Shown here one piece after another: positions 47,062-56,222 of a DNA stretch of 64,000 nucleotides. The number at the start of each line of letters is the position of its first letter. Within the stretch, counting starts at the first letter, position 1. Position numbers and translations under genes: made by a program. The DNA is taken from contig NZ_MRCD01000002.1 in the NCBI RefSeq assembly GCF_001904745.1, forward strand, positions 197,905-261,904, written 5' to 3'. The stretch is from Calothrix sp. HK-06. GTDB taxonomy: Bacteria > Cyanobacteriota > Cyanobacteriia > Cyanobacteriales > Nostocaceae. The notes under the pieces are model-generated. The model saw nothing but the letters and a program-made list of their open reading frames with translations, was not told the DNA's origin and ran no database searches.

Positions 47062-47408
47062 CCGCTTACCTGTAAATATAAAGTATCCTGATTAAAAAAT
47101 ATTGTAGGATAGGTGGGTAATCAAAAATAGGAACAAATACCTTCGGTACACTTTCCTGCGGAACACTATGTGAACGTGAACGGACTTGTCTTAGATTCGG
47201 TGCTTTTTTTCGCGCCTTATCCAATACACCTGCATCCAAGACGACGCTCACTAGCAGCTACTTGATTGATGAGATAGTCTACTAGTCACTAAAACTTAAC
47301 CATACTTCATTATACCTATCTATTTCGGTTCGTTCAAAGGAAAAAGTAGATTATTACTATTCCTCTCAAACCTTTACCGTGACTCGCACTGCTGAGAAAT
47401 GGTTTGTA
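47062..47408. other. Spacer between efflux adaptor and GH74-like gene
   Basis: About 350 bases. A TGCGGAACACTATGTGAACG repeat (relative of the insert near 16760) lies near 47157. A weak open frame of 61 codons here has no recognisable motif and I do not call it a gene. Confidence 0.4.
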
Positions 47409-48914
47409 TCAAGATTTGTCCTCCGTGTTCATTGTCAAAATGAGCCAGCCAATAATAATAGTTGATGTCAAAATAATGGAAAAAATCCTAGTTTTTACCT
47501 GTATTTCTTCTTCGTAATTTTGTCGCTTCTTTTTGATATCCTGTAAGGATTGAGCGTAAAGTTGATTAGCACGTTGGGTAACTACTAAATTGCCGTCAAC
47601 TAAACCAGTTTTAACTTCTACCATATCTCCAAAGCTTTGACCGAAAGTAGCTTTAACAGCTTCAAAGGCATTACCGTTTTGTACGTAAACTACTTTTTCG
47701 CCATTCGCATTTACAATTGCCGTAGAAGGAATCATTAGTAGAGAAGCAGTTTTATCTGCAATTACTTCTAACTCGGCAACCATTCCCGGTTTGAGTGAAC
47801 CATCTAAATTCTTTATTTCAACTTGTACAGGTACAACTCGCGTTTTTGCTTGTACGAAGGTGTCAATTTGTGTAATTCGACCTTCAAAAGTCTTGTTGGG
47901 TAAAGAAGCGACTTTAATTTTAACTTGCTGACCATTTTTTACTTTGCTATCGCCTTTTTCGTAAATATTCGCTACGGCAAAGACGCGACCATCGCCTAAT
48001 ATGGTTATTAACTTATCACTTGAAGAGTACGATAGTTGATTAAGACTGACAGAACGTTCGGCAACAGTTCCAGAAATCGGCGCCGTAATTGTTACCAACC
48101 CTCTAGGGTTTGCGGATGTTGTCAGTTGTTGTAAACGATTGTTGTAAATAGTATTGCCCAGTTGGAGTTGAGATTGTGCTATTTCAACCGAAGCTTGAGC
48201 GCGTTTAAGTTGGGCAAGCGCTTCTAAAACTTCTCGGTTTTGGGTCGGTTTAAGTTGTGTCTGAGCTTCGGCAACACTCAATTGAGAATTCGGTAATTCT
48301 CGTAGCGGCAAGTCAAAGAAGGTACGTCCAACTTCGCTTTCTGCCTGAATGAATAGAGTCTGATTTTTTGAAGAAGTAAGTTGAGAAGAAGTCGTTTTTA
48401 GTTTTGCCTGAGAACCTAACAAAAGGCGCTGATGCTCAAGATTATATGCAGCTTTACTCAAATCAGCTTGTGCTTTTTGTAATGCAGCAAGTGCGGAAGC
48501 TTGCTTATTTATCGAACTGACGTGTAATTCTAACAACTCAGGCTCAGAAGCAACAGCAACAGGCTGACCACGACGAACTTTACTACCTGGTTTCACTAAT
48601 AACTTAACTAATTTACTCGCTAGTGGCGCCGTTACATCAACTTGTTGGTCGGGTAAAATTTCGATTTTTCCTATCGTTTTTATACTACTATCAAATGACT
48701 GTTTTCTCGCTGGTTCGACTTTTATACCTAATCGTTGGGCTGTTTGAGCATCAATATTTACCGAACTATTAGCATTTCCCCACTTAAACCAACTGGCGCC
48801 ACTATCGTCCTTTCCTGTGTCTGCAAATACTGCTGATGCTGTTATTGGCAGTAGTAAATTGAGAATAGCATACAGTAATACTCTTGTATTCATATTAATC
48901 ATTTTGAGTTGCAC
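47409..48914 (-). CDS. Efflux RND-type periplasmic adaptor (HlyD/CusB class) with extra C-terminal helix
   Basis: A 501-residue adaptor with N-terminal export signal (LYAILNLLLPITASAVFA); the ATG at codon 8 (MNTRVLL) may be the true start. The barrel-lipoyl half (VDVTAPLASKLVKLLVKPGS KVRRGQPVA), a long alpha-hairpin (ALAALQKAQADLSKAAYNLE) and the return lipoyl part (GLVTITAPISGTVAERSVSL) are complete. Adaptors of this kind link an inner-membrane pump to TolC. Unusually, the C-terminus ends in a hydrophobic helix (IFSIILTSTIIIGWLILTM). No RND pump gene is adjacent. Confidence 0.83.
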   Translation of the reverse strand: MQLKMINMNTRVLLYAILNLLLPITASAVFADTGKDDSGASWFKWGNANSSVNIDAQTAQRLGIKVEPARKQSFDSSIKTIGKIEILPDQQVDVTAPLASKLVKLLVKPGSKVRRGQPVAVASEPELLELHVSSINKQASALAALQKAQADLSKAAYNLEHQRLLLGSQAKLKTTSSQLTSSKNQTLFIQAESEVGRTFFDLPLRELPNSQLSVAEAQTQLKPTQNREVLEALAQLKRAQASVEIAQSQLQLGNTIYNNRLQQLTTSANPRGLVTITAPISGTVAERSVSLNQLSYSSSDKLITILGDGRVFAVANIYEKGDSKVKNGQQVKIKVASLPNKTFEGRITQIDTFVQAKTRVVPVQVEIKNLDGSLKPGMVAELEVIADKTASLLMIPSTAIVNANGEKVVYVQNGNAFEAVKATFGQSFGDMVEVKTGLVDGNLVVTQRANQLYAQSLQDIKKKRQNYEEEIQVKTRIFSIILTSTIIIGWLILTMNTEDKS

Positions 48915-49505
48915 TCACCGATGTACTTTTTCCAGATTTTTCTAATTTGTTAAAGTTATATGTATGCTGCTCCTAAAGCTTTTATCACGTCATCAGGCGT
49001 ATTTAATCGTAAGCTACAGGTTATTCACTTTTTTGAAGCTTCGCTTATAGTATTACTGTAAAAATTATAAATTAATAGCTTGGCAAAAAACATCTTAAAT
49101 AGATAGATTTAATTTATAGTTACTATTTTTGACTTTAAATAGTATTTCACACTTGCGTCAACAATATCAAGTGTAAAAGTTAATTCCAAAAACTTAGATT
49201 CCAGACTCCGGAATGCGAAGTCGGGAATCTGATTTACAACGCATCTAAGTAGCTACGTCCAGCTCGACTAGCTACTTTATACCAATAGCGCACGGTTCAT
49301 TACTCCGTAGTACTGTCGATAAGGCACCTAAAACAAAGCACCATAATCCGCAACAATTTACCTTATTAAATGACCACCAAGACGCTTACTTGCATCTAAA
49401 ATTAAAAAAGGTTTGATTGTAGGTAAATTGCAGGAAAAAGAGGTAGCAAAATCTGATACCGTAACCAGCCCAAAACGCATGTAATAAATATTACAGCTAA
49501 TCGCT
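48915..49505. other. Divergent intergenic region upstream of the signalling block
   Basis: About 590 bases between the adaptor and response-regulator genes, which point apart. One imperfect hairpin, AGATTCCAGACT (49196-49207) against AGTCGGGAATCT (49219-49230), stands out. I see no coding sequence. Confidence 0.5.
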
Positions 49506-51902
49506 ATGAGAATTATCGTAGTTGAAGATGATGATTTAATTGTTGGAGCGTTGGTCAAGGTTTTGAATGACCAGCATTATACTGTTGATTTCGCAACAGA
49601 TGGTCAAGCCGCTTGGGAGCTTATGGACTGCTTTACTTATGACTTGATATTGCTCGATGTGATGCTACCCAAGCTTGACGGAATTAGCCTTTGTCGAAAA
49701 TTACGCGCGCAAGGTAACAAAACGCCAATTCTTTTATTAACAGCCCAAGACACTAGTACTAGTAAGGTTATGGGTTTGGATGCAGGCGCCGATGATTATC
49801 TTGCTAAACCTTTTGATTTTCAAGAATTATTAGCTCGTATTCGGGCTTTATTGCGTCGAGGTGGTTCTAGTTTACCACCAATGCTTTCTTTTCAGAACTT
49901 ACAACTTGACCCTAGCACTTGCCAAGTTACCTGCGATGGTCAACTTTTACACTTAACACCCAAGGAATATAGTCTACTTGAGCTTTTTCTTCGCAATACA
50001 CACCGAGTATTTAGCTGTGGAATGTTGATTCAGCATTTATGGTCATTTGAAGAACCTCCTTCTGATGATACCGTGCGGTCACATATTAAGGGATTACGTC
50101 AAAAACTTAAAGCTGCGGGAGTCAAGAGTGATATAATAGAGACGGTATACGGTATTGGCTATCGTCTTAAAACTGTTGATAAAGAAGAAGTCACGAAAGT
50201 AGGAACACGGAAACACAAAGAAGTTGAAAAGGAAAAAAGCCCAAAATTAGCAACTCAAACCCCTTCATATGCAGAGCAAAGTCAAATTAGGACTGGTGTC
50301 TCCCAAGTATGGGAGCAGGTAGCAGAAACTCTTAGTCAGCGTATTACTGTAATTGAAGAAGCATTGACTACTTTATTACAGAATAAATTGCTGGGTGACG
50401 AAGTGCTATCAAAAGTAAAGCAAGAAGCTCACAAACTGGTTGGTTCCCTAGGAATGTTTGGTTCAGATAAAGGTTCTTATGTCGCTAGTAAAATAGAATC
50501 TTTATTTGTAAATGGGAAAACACTGGATAGTTCACAAATAATTCACTTTTCCGAATTAGTTGGTACCTTGCGTGACTGTCTGCAAAGCATGAATGGTGAA
50601 GAAATCCCTGAAATCCTTTCAAATGAAACTTTAAATAAAAGTCCTTTACTACTCATTGTCGATGAAGACACGGAATTTACAAATACTTTAATTGCTATAG
50701 CTTCTAGCTGGGGTATCAAGGTACAAATTACTCCTAACGTTATTACAGCTAGAAACCTAATTGTAGATTTATGTCCTGATATTGTATTGCTTGACCTTTC
50801 TTGTGGTGACACCACAGAAAAAGCTCTTGGGTTACTAGTGGAATTAACCAGTCGTACTCCTCCATTATCAGTTATTGTAACTACTGCACAAGATAGTTTG
50901 ATTGACCGTGTTAAAATTGCGCGTCTCGGTGGACGTGGAGTTTTGCAAAAACCTGTGTCAGTAACCCAAGTACTAGAAGCTGTTACTCAAGTACTTAAAA
51001 ATACTCCTTCCCCAGAAGCAAAGGTAATGGTTGTCGATGATGACCCACAAATATTAACTGCTCTGCAAAGTTTGCTTACACCTTGGGGTTTAAAAGTTTA
51101 TACCCTCGATAATCCTTTTTGTTTTTGGGAGGTAATGACGGTTGTAAATCCCGATTTATTAATTTTAGATGTGGAAATACCTGAAATTAATGGTATTGAA
51201 TTATGCCAAGTTGTACGTAATGACACTCGTTATAGTGCAGTCCCAATTCTGTTTTTAACAGCACATAACGATACTAAAACAAGGCAGGAGGTATTTGCAG
51301 CAGGCGCCGACGATTATATAAGTAAGCCAATTGTTAAAGTAGAATTAGTAACACGTATTCTCAATCGTTTAGAGAGAACTCGCTTACTAAAAAGTTTAGC
51401 AGAAACGGATGTTTTAACTGGTATTGCCAATCGCCCCAAGTGTATTCAAGAATTGAATCGTTGTATACAGTGGAGCCAAAATTATAATCAACAGTTTTGT
51501 TTTGCGATTGTAGAGGTAGATAAATTTAAGCAAATTAATCAGCAGTATGGTTATGCTGTGGGAGATGCTGTTTTATCTCGCTTAGGTCGAATTTTACGGT
51601 TAAATTTTCATTACGAGGATGTAGTCGGTCGTTGGGGTGGTACTGAATTTATTATTGGAATGTCTGGTATGACTAAAGTTGAGGGTAGTAGGCGCCTGTC
51701 TGAAGTCATTAAAAATCTTGCCACATCATGTAGAGACGTGACATGTCACGTCTCCTGTAACGAACAATTTTGCGTCAATTTTAACGTTGGAATTGTACAG
51801 TATCCTGAAGATGGCGCCGATATCGATACTTTATACCGAGTTGCTAATGAAGCTCTCGAACAGTCGAAAGCAGTAGCACAAAATCGATTATTAAATAATT
51901 AG
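49506..51902 (+). CDS. Response regulator: REC, winged helix, HPt, REC, REC, GGDEF-like
   Basis: A 798-residue regulator. REC1 (1-115; LDVMLPKLDG with phosphorylatable Asp) and an OmpR-type winged helix (125-220; VRSHIKGLRQKLKAAG, YGIGYRLK) make it a DNA-binding factor. An HPt-like segment (EAHKLVGSLGMFG) comes next, then REC2 (380-500, reduced: LLDLSCGDTTEKAL) and REC3 (505-625; ILDVEIPEINGIEL). The C-terminal GGDEF domain has GGTEF in place of GG(D/E)EF, so it is probably catalytically dead. A palindromic DNA repeat is translated inside the GGDEF fold (residues around SCRDVTCHVSC). The stop codon is shared with another palindrome. It precedes the ethylene/light-type kinase by 34 bases, and the two probably form one phosphorelay. 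Confidence 0.88.
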   Translation: MRIIVVEDDDLIVGALVKVLNDQHYTVDFATDGQAAWELMDCFTYDLILLDVMLPKLDGISLCRKLRAQGNKTPILLLTAQDTSTSKVMGLDAGADDYLAKPFDFQELLARIRALLRRGGSSLPPMLSFQNLQLDPSTCQVTCDGQLLHLTPKEYSLLELFLRNTHRVFSCGMLIQHLWSFEEPPSDDTVRSHIKGLRQKLKAAGVKSDIIETVYGIGYRLKTVDKEEVTKVGTRKHKEVEKEKSPKLATQTPSYAEQSQIRTGVSQVWEQVAETLSQRITVIEEALTTLLQNKLLGDEVLSKVKQEAHKLVGSLGMFGSDKGSYVASKIESLFVNGKTLDSSQIIHFSELVGTLRDCLQSMNGEEIPEILSNETLNKSPLLLIVDEDTEFTNTLIAIASSWGIKVQITPNVITARNLIVDLCPDIVLLDLSCGDTTEKALGLLVELTSRTPPLSVIVTTAQDSLIDRVKIARLGGRGVLQKPVSVTQVLEAVTQVLKNTPSPEAKVMVVDDDPQILTALQSLLTPWGLKVYTLDNPFCFWEVMTVVNPDLLILDVEIPEINGIELCQVVRNDTRYSAVPILFLTAHNDTKTRQEVFAAGADDYISKPIVKVELVTRILNRLERTRLLKSLAETDVLTGIANRPKCIQELNRCIQWSQNYNQQFCFAIVEVDKFKQINQQYGYAVGDAVLSRLGRILRLNFHYEDVVGRWGGTEFIIGMSGMTKVEGSRRLSEVIKNLATSCRDVTCHVSCNEQFCVNFNVGIVQYPEDGADIDTLYRVANEALEQSKAVAQNRLLNN
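51730..51755. repeat. GTAGAGACG palindrome inserted in a coding region
   Basis: GTAGAGACGTGACATG runs into its complement up to CGTCTCC within the GGDEF coding sequence. The frame is kept, adding about nine residues (CRDVTCHVS). All other copies of this family in the window are intergenic. Confidence 0.88.
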
Positions 51903-51915
51903 AAACCCGGTTTCT
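51901..51915. repeat. AGAAACCCGGTTTCT palindrome overlapping a stop codon
   Basis: The first two bases of this perfect element complete the TAG stop of the response-regulator gene. The next gene starts 22 bases further on. Confidence 0.85.
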
Positions 51916-51936
51916 TGGATTTGCCAAAGAGGTAAT

Positions 51937-54900
51937 ATGTCAGAATTTTTACATAAGTTTTTTACTACAGGCTATTTTATTCCCCACGGACATTGTTATT
52001 TATGGAAACCTGGATTGGTATCACTGCATGTCATTTCTGATGCACTGATTGGTTTAGCATATTTCTCCATACCTATAACCTTGTTTTATATTGTTCAAAA
52101 GCGCGACTATTTACCTTTTAACTGGGTTTTTCTACTATTTGCAGCTTTTATCGTTGCTTGTGGAACTACCCATTTCATGGAAATTTGGACACTTTGGCAT
52201 CCAATTTACTGGTTATCAGGGACAATCAAAGCAATTACTGCATTGATTTCAGCGTATACAGCAATAATTATGGTATGTTTAATACCTCAAGCTTTAGCGT
52301 TGCCGAGTCCTGCACAATTAAAAGCAGCAAATCAAGAGTTGCAACAGCAAATTATTGAGCGTCAAAAAGTAGAGGAAGCTTTACGTCGAGCGCACGACGA
52401 ATTAGAAATTCGAGTTAGAGAACGAACCTTAGATTTAGCGACGGCAAATCAAGCATTGCAAGCACAAATTGACGAACGTCAACGAACAGAGTTAGCACTA
52501 CAAGAAATTACAACACTACAGAAGGCAATTTTAGATAGTGCAAACTACACAATAATTTCCACAACTGTAGACGGTACGATTCGGACTTTTAATGCAGCAG
52601 CAGAAAAATGCTTGGGATATACTGCTGCTGAGGTAGTTGGTAAAACTACTCCCGCAATTATTCACAACCCTTCGGAAATTTTACAGCGCTCCCAAGAATT
52701 ATCGCAGGAACTATCTACTACAATTGAACCAGGTTTTGAGGTTTTTGTTGCTAAGTCACGTCGTGGCTATGTAGACGAGCGTGAATGGTCTTACATTCGT
52801 AAAGACGGTTCTCACTTTCCTGTGCTGTTGTCAGTAACCGCTTTGCGTGATAGTGAAAATAATATTACAGGCTTTCTAGGTATTGGTAGTGATATCAGCG
52901 CGCGTAAACATGCAGAATCAGCGCTTTTAGAAAATGAGCAACTACTACGGACTGTGTTAGAAATATTACCTGTGGGTGTTTGGATTGTTGATAAAACTGG
53001 ACGAATCTTGCAAGTTAACCCCGCAGGAGATCAAATTTGGGCAGGTGTCAGGTATGTTGCTCCCCAGCAATATTGTGAATATAAAGCTTGGTGGGAATCA
53101 ACAGGTAAGCGGATAGAACCAGAAGAATGGGCACTTTACAGGGCAGTTATACATGGGGAAACTTCAATTGATGAAGTAATTAAAATTCAATGTTTCGATG
53201 GCAATTACAAAACCTTACTTAATTCGGCCTTGCCAATTTTGGATGCTGAAAACAATATACATGGTGCCATTGCCGTTAATCAAGATATTACTAATATTAA
53301 ACAGACAGAAGAAGAATTACGGCGCCAAAATTTGCGGTCGCGACTATTTGCAGAAGTAACGCTTAAAATTCGCACTTCTTTACAAATTGAAGAAATTCTC
53401 CAAACTACCGTTACTGAGGTGCAAAGAATTCTTCAAGCAGACCGCGTATTAATCTTTAAGTTGAATCCAGATGGTTCGGGAAGAGTTGTTCAAGAGTCGG
53501 TAGTTTCAGGTTGGCCAGTCACCCTTGGTCAAGATATTTTCGACCCTTGCTTTGAACGGATATATTTAGAGAAATATCGGCAAGGAGAAATTACCGCTGT
53601 TACCGATGTTGATAATGGTAGCATTCTACCTTGTTACGTCGAATTTCTCAAGCAATTTAGTGTTAAAGCAAACTTAGTAGTGCCCATTTTTGTTAGAGAA
53701 AACCTTTGGGGCTTATTAATTGCTCACCAATGCTCGGCGCCGCGTTATTGGGCTGAGTTTGAGCTAACATTATTAAAGCATTTAGCAGATCAAATAGGCA
53801 TTGCTTTGTCTCAAGCTCAACTGTTAGAACAAGAAATTGTACAGCGTCAAGAACTAATTCGTTCTCAAGAAGAACTACGTGCAATGAGTGCTGCTCTCGA
53901 AAGTGCAGTAGAAGGTATTTCTCAGTTAGACACTTCTGCTCGATATATAAAAGTTAATCCAGCCTATAGCAGTATGCTTGGTTATCAACCAGAGGAATTA
54001 ATAGGTATGGAATGGCAGCATACCATCCATCCTGATGACCAAGAAAGAATGATTGCTGCTTACCAGTATATGTTAGCTAACGGCAAAGTTGAAGTTGAGG
54101 TCAAGGGTGTGCGGAAAGATAACTCTGTTTTTGATAAGCAGGTAATGATGGTCAAAGCTTACAACCCGCAACAGGAATTTATTGGGCACTACTGTTTTAT
54201 GAAGGACATTAGCGACCGTCGAGAAGTTGAACGTCTTAAAGATGAATTTGTCTCGGTTGTTAGTCACGAGTTACGAACACCATTAACTTCAATATCAGGC
54301 GCCTTGGATTTGTTAGCAAGTGGTATTCTACAAACTCAACCCGAAGAGCAAAAGCGGATGTTAAATATTGCCGCGAATAATACAGATAGACTAGTACGTT
54401 TAATCAACGATATCCTTGATATTGAGCGCATTGAGTCTGGTAAAATTCAAATGACCAAACAAATCTGTAGTACTGCCGACTTAATGACGCAATCAGCAGA
54501 AGTTGTAGAAGAAATGGCTCTTCAAGAGTCGGTAGTGTTATCTGTTTCTCCCCTCAAAGCGAATATTTGGGCAGATAGCGACCGCATTATTCAAGTTTTT
54601 ACAAATTTACTTAGCAATGCTATTAAATTTTCTCCCAAAGGCGCCACAGTTTATTTAAGTGCAGAAATTAAAAATTCGCAACCAAATACTTTATCTCCCC
54701 ACATTCTTTTCAAGGTGGAAGACCAAGGAAGAGGTATACCTGCTGATAAACTCGAATCGATATTTGAGCGCTTTCAGCAAGTCGATGCTTCTGACTCGCG
54801 TCAAAAAGGAGGAACAGGATTAGGTTTAGCTATTTGTCGCAGTATTTTACAACATCACGGTGGGCAAATTTGGGCATCTAGTACATTAGGTATTGGTAGT

Positions 54901-55737
54901 ACTTTCTTTTTTACCCTACCGCTGCTGCCAGAAGCTCACTGTGATGTAAATATAGAAGAAGCAGGCGCCCCATTAATACTACAGTGTGACGATGACAGCG
55001 ACATTCGGGCTGTCCTTCAAACCATGCTACAACGGCAAGGCTATCGCGTGTTAACAGCCGCATCTGGATTAGAAGCTGTAGAAATGGCAATTCAACAACA
55101 TCCTGCTGTAATACTTCTTAATCTAATGATGCCCGGTATGGATGGATGGGAAACTTTAGCACTACTCAAAGAGCGGACAGATACGCAAAATATCCCAATT
55201 ATAATTCTTAGCGGTTTACTTCCCAACCAAAGTTTACCTCCTGGTGTCAGCGACTGGATTGTAAAGCCACCAAATTTAAGATTATTGTGCCAAGCATTAG
55301 AAAAAGCACTAGCTAAAAATAATCAAAGTATCAAAGTTTTGATTATAGAAGACGACCAAGATTTAGCGCAGGTGCTAATTGCCATGTTCAACCGTCACGG
55401 AATTGAAACTTATCATGCACCCACAGGAAGAGAAGCACTTCAAGTCAGTCAGCACATAATTCCTGATTTACTAGTGCTTGACCTCGGGTTACCAGAATAC
55501 GATGGCTTTGCTGTAGTAGATTGGTTGCGGCAACATAATAGTTTATGCCGTGTGCCTTTAGTTGTATATACAGCCCAAGACTTAAACGAAAGCGAGCGGC
55601 AACGGTTAAAATTAGGACAAACTATATACCTTACCAAAGGACGTATTTCTCCCCAGGAATTCGAGCAGCGAGTCATTATTTTGCTCAACCGTATGATTCG
55701 AGGTAATGAAAATAATGAAAAGCATTTTAATCATTGA
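51937..55737 (+). CDS. Hybrid histidine kinase with ethylene-binding (ETR1-type) and cyanobacteriochrome-like GAF domains
   Basis: A 1266-residue membrane kinase. Three helices in residues 25-115 carry every residue of the ETR1 ethylene/copper site at ETR1 spacing: Asp35, Tyr42, Ile45-Pro46, Cys75 and His79 (ACGTTHFMEIW). A coiled coil (130-190) leads to PAS domains (195-325, 335-455), then a GAF (475-630) with DXCF (Asp536-Pro-Cys538-Phe539) and a cysteine at the CH position (Cys566-Tyr567), a third PAS (650-760), HisKA (His777, SHELRTPLTS) and HATPase (GGTGLGLAIC). Two receivers end the chain; the first has Asn at the phosphate site (ILLNLMMPGMDG), the second a normal Asp (VLDLGLPEYDG). This is the layout of Synechocystis Slr1212 (UirS/SynEtr1), which senses UV-A/green light and ethylene and affects phototaxis. 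The shared function is inferred. Confidence 0.92.
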   Translation: MSEFLHKFFTTGYFIPHGHCYLWKPGLVSLHVISDALIGLAYFSIPITLFYIVQKRDYLPFNWVFLLFAAFIVACGTTHFMEIWTLWHPIYWLSGTIKAITALISAYTAIIMVCLIPQALALPSPAQLKAANQELQQQIIERQKVEEALRRAHDELEIRVRERTLDLATANQALQAQIDERQRTELALQEITTLQKAILDSANYTIISTTVDGTIRTFNAAAEKCLGYTAAEVVGKTTPAIIHNPSEILQRSQELSQELSTTIEPGFEVFVAKSRRGYVDEREWSYIRKDGSHFPVLLSVTALRDSENNITGFLGIGSDISARKHAESALLENEQLLRTVLEILPVGVWIVDKTGRILQVNPAGDQIWAGVRYVAPQQYCEYKAWWESTGKRIEPEEWALYRAVIHGETSIDEVIKIQCFDGNYKTLLNSALPILDAENNIHGAIAVNQDITNIKQTEEELRRQNLRSRLFAEVTLKIRTSLQIEEILQTTVTEVQRILQADRVLIFKLNPDGSGRVVQESVVSGWPVTLGQDIFDPCFERIYLEKYRQGEITAVTDVDNGSILPCYVEFLKQFSVKANLVVPIFVRENLWGLLIAHQCSAPRYWAEFELTLLKHLADQIGIALSQAQLLEQEIVQRQELIRSQEELRAMSAALESAVEGISQLDTSARYIKVNPAYSSMLGYQPEELIGMEWQHTIHPDDQERMIAAYQYMLANGKVEVEVKGVRKDNSVFDKQVMMVKAYNPQQEFIGHYCFMKDISDRREVERLKDEFVSVVSHELRTPLTSISGALDLLASGILQTQPEEQKRMLNIAANNTDRLVRLINDILDIERIESGKIQMTKQICSTADLMTQSAEVVEEMALQESVVLSVSPLKANIWADSDRIIQVFTNLLSNAIKFSPKGATVYLSAEIKNSQPNTLSPHILFKVEDQGRGIPADKLESIFERFQQVDASDSRQKGGTGLGLAICRSILQHHGGQIWASSTLGIGSTFFFTLPLLPEAHCDVNIEEAGAPLILQCDDDSDIRAVLQTMLQRQGYRVLTAASGLEAVEMAIQQHPAVILLNLMMPGMDGWETLALLKERTDTQNIPIIILSGLLPNQSLPPGVSDWIVKPPNLRLLCQALEKALAKNNQSIKVLIIEDDQDLAQVLIAMFNRHGIETYHAPTGREALQVSQHIIPDLLVLDLGLPEYDGFAVVDWLRQHNSLCRVPLVVYTAQDLNESERQRLKLGQTIYLTKGRISPQEFEQRVIILLNRMIRGNENNEKHFNH

Positions 55738-56080
55738 TGACGAATTTGATATTCGAGCAGTTGCTGAACTTGCTCTCAAAGCAGTAGGTGGTTGGCAAGT
55801 TTCGACAGCTGCTTCTGGAAGTGAAGGTTTAGAAAAGGCTAGCGCAGAACAACCCGATGTTATTTTACTAGATGTAATGATGCCTGATATGGATGGCATT
55901 GCTACCTTTAATGCGTTGCAAGCGAATCCCGCAACCCAGTCTATACCAGTAATTTTATTAACAGCTAAGGTACAGGCCGCAGACCAACGACGATTTGCTC
56001 AACTTGGAGTGCGAGCAGTTATTACCAAACCGTTCAAAGCTATGAAGCTGCCTGCTCAAATTTCATCTGCCCTAGGATAG
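55706..56080 (+). CDS. Single-domain response regulator (CheY-like)
   Basis: A 124-residue receiver with the acidic pair (IIDDEFD), the phosphorylatable Asp in VILLDVMMPDMDG, the Thr in ILLTAK and Lys in ITKPFKA. It overlaps the 3' end of the hybrid kinase by 32 bases, so it is translated from the same message and is probably its direct partner. The ATG three codons in (MKSILIIDDE) is an alternative start. Confidence 0.9.
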   Translation: MKIMKSILIIDDEFDIRAVAELALKAVGGWQVSTAASGSEGLEKASAEQPDVILLDVMMPDMDGIATFNALQANPATQSIPVILLTAKVQAADQRRFAQLGVRAVITKPFKAMKLPAQISSALG

Positions 56081-56222
56081 ATGAAATGTTAAGTTATGTA
56101 AATTTAGTTTTATCTCCACAACTTCTGCATATTTGAGTTATAACGTCATAAGCAAGGAAGAGTTAGCTAGGCACCAGTGTTAATGTAAATAAATATACAG
56201 TATAAAAATAAGTGGTGAAATT

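Noticed and set aside
47066..47251. Minus-strand open frame of 61 codons between the efflux adaptor and GH74-like genes
   Set aside because: No ribosome site, no recognisable motif, and it runs across a dispersed repeat and spacer sequence.
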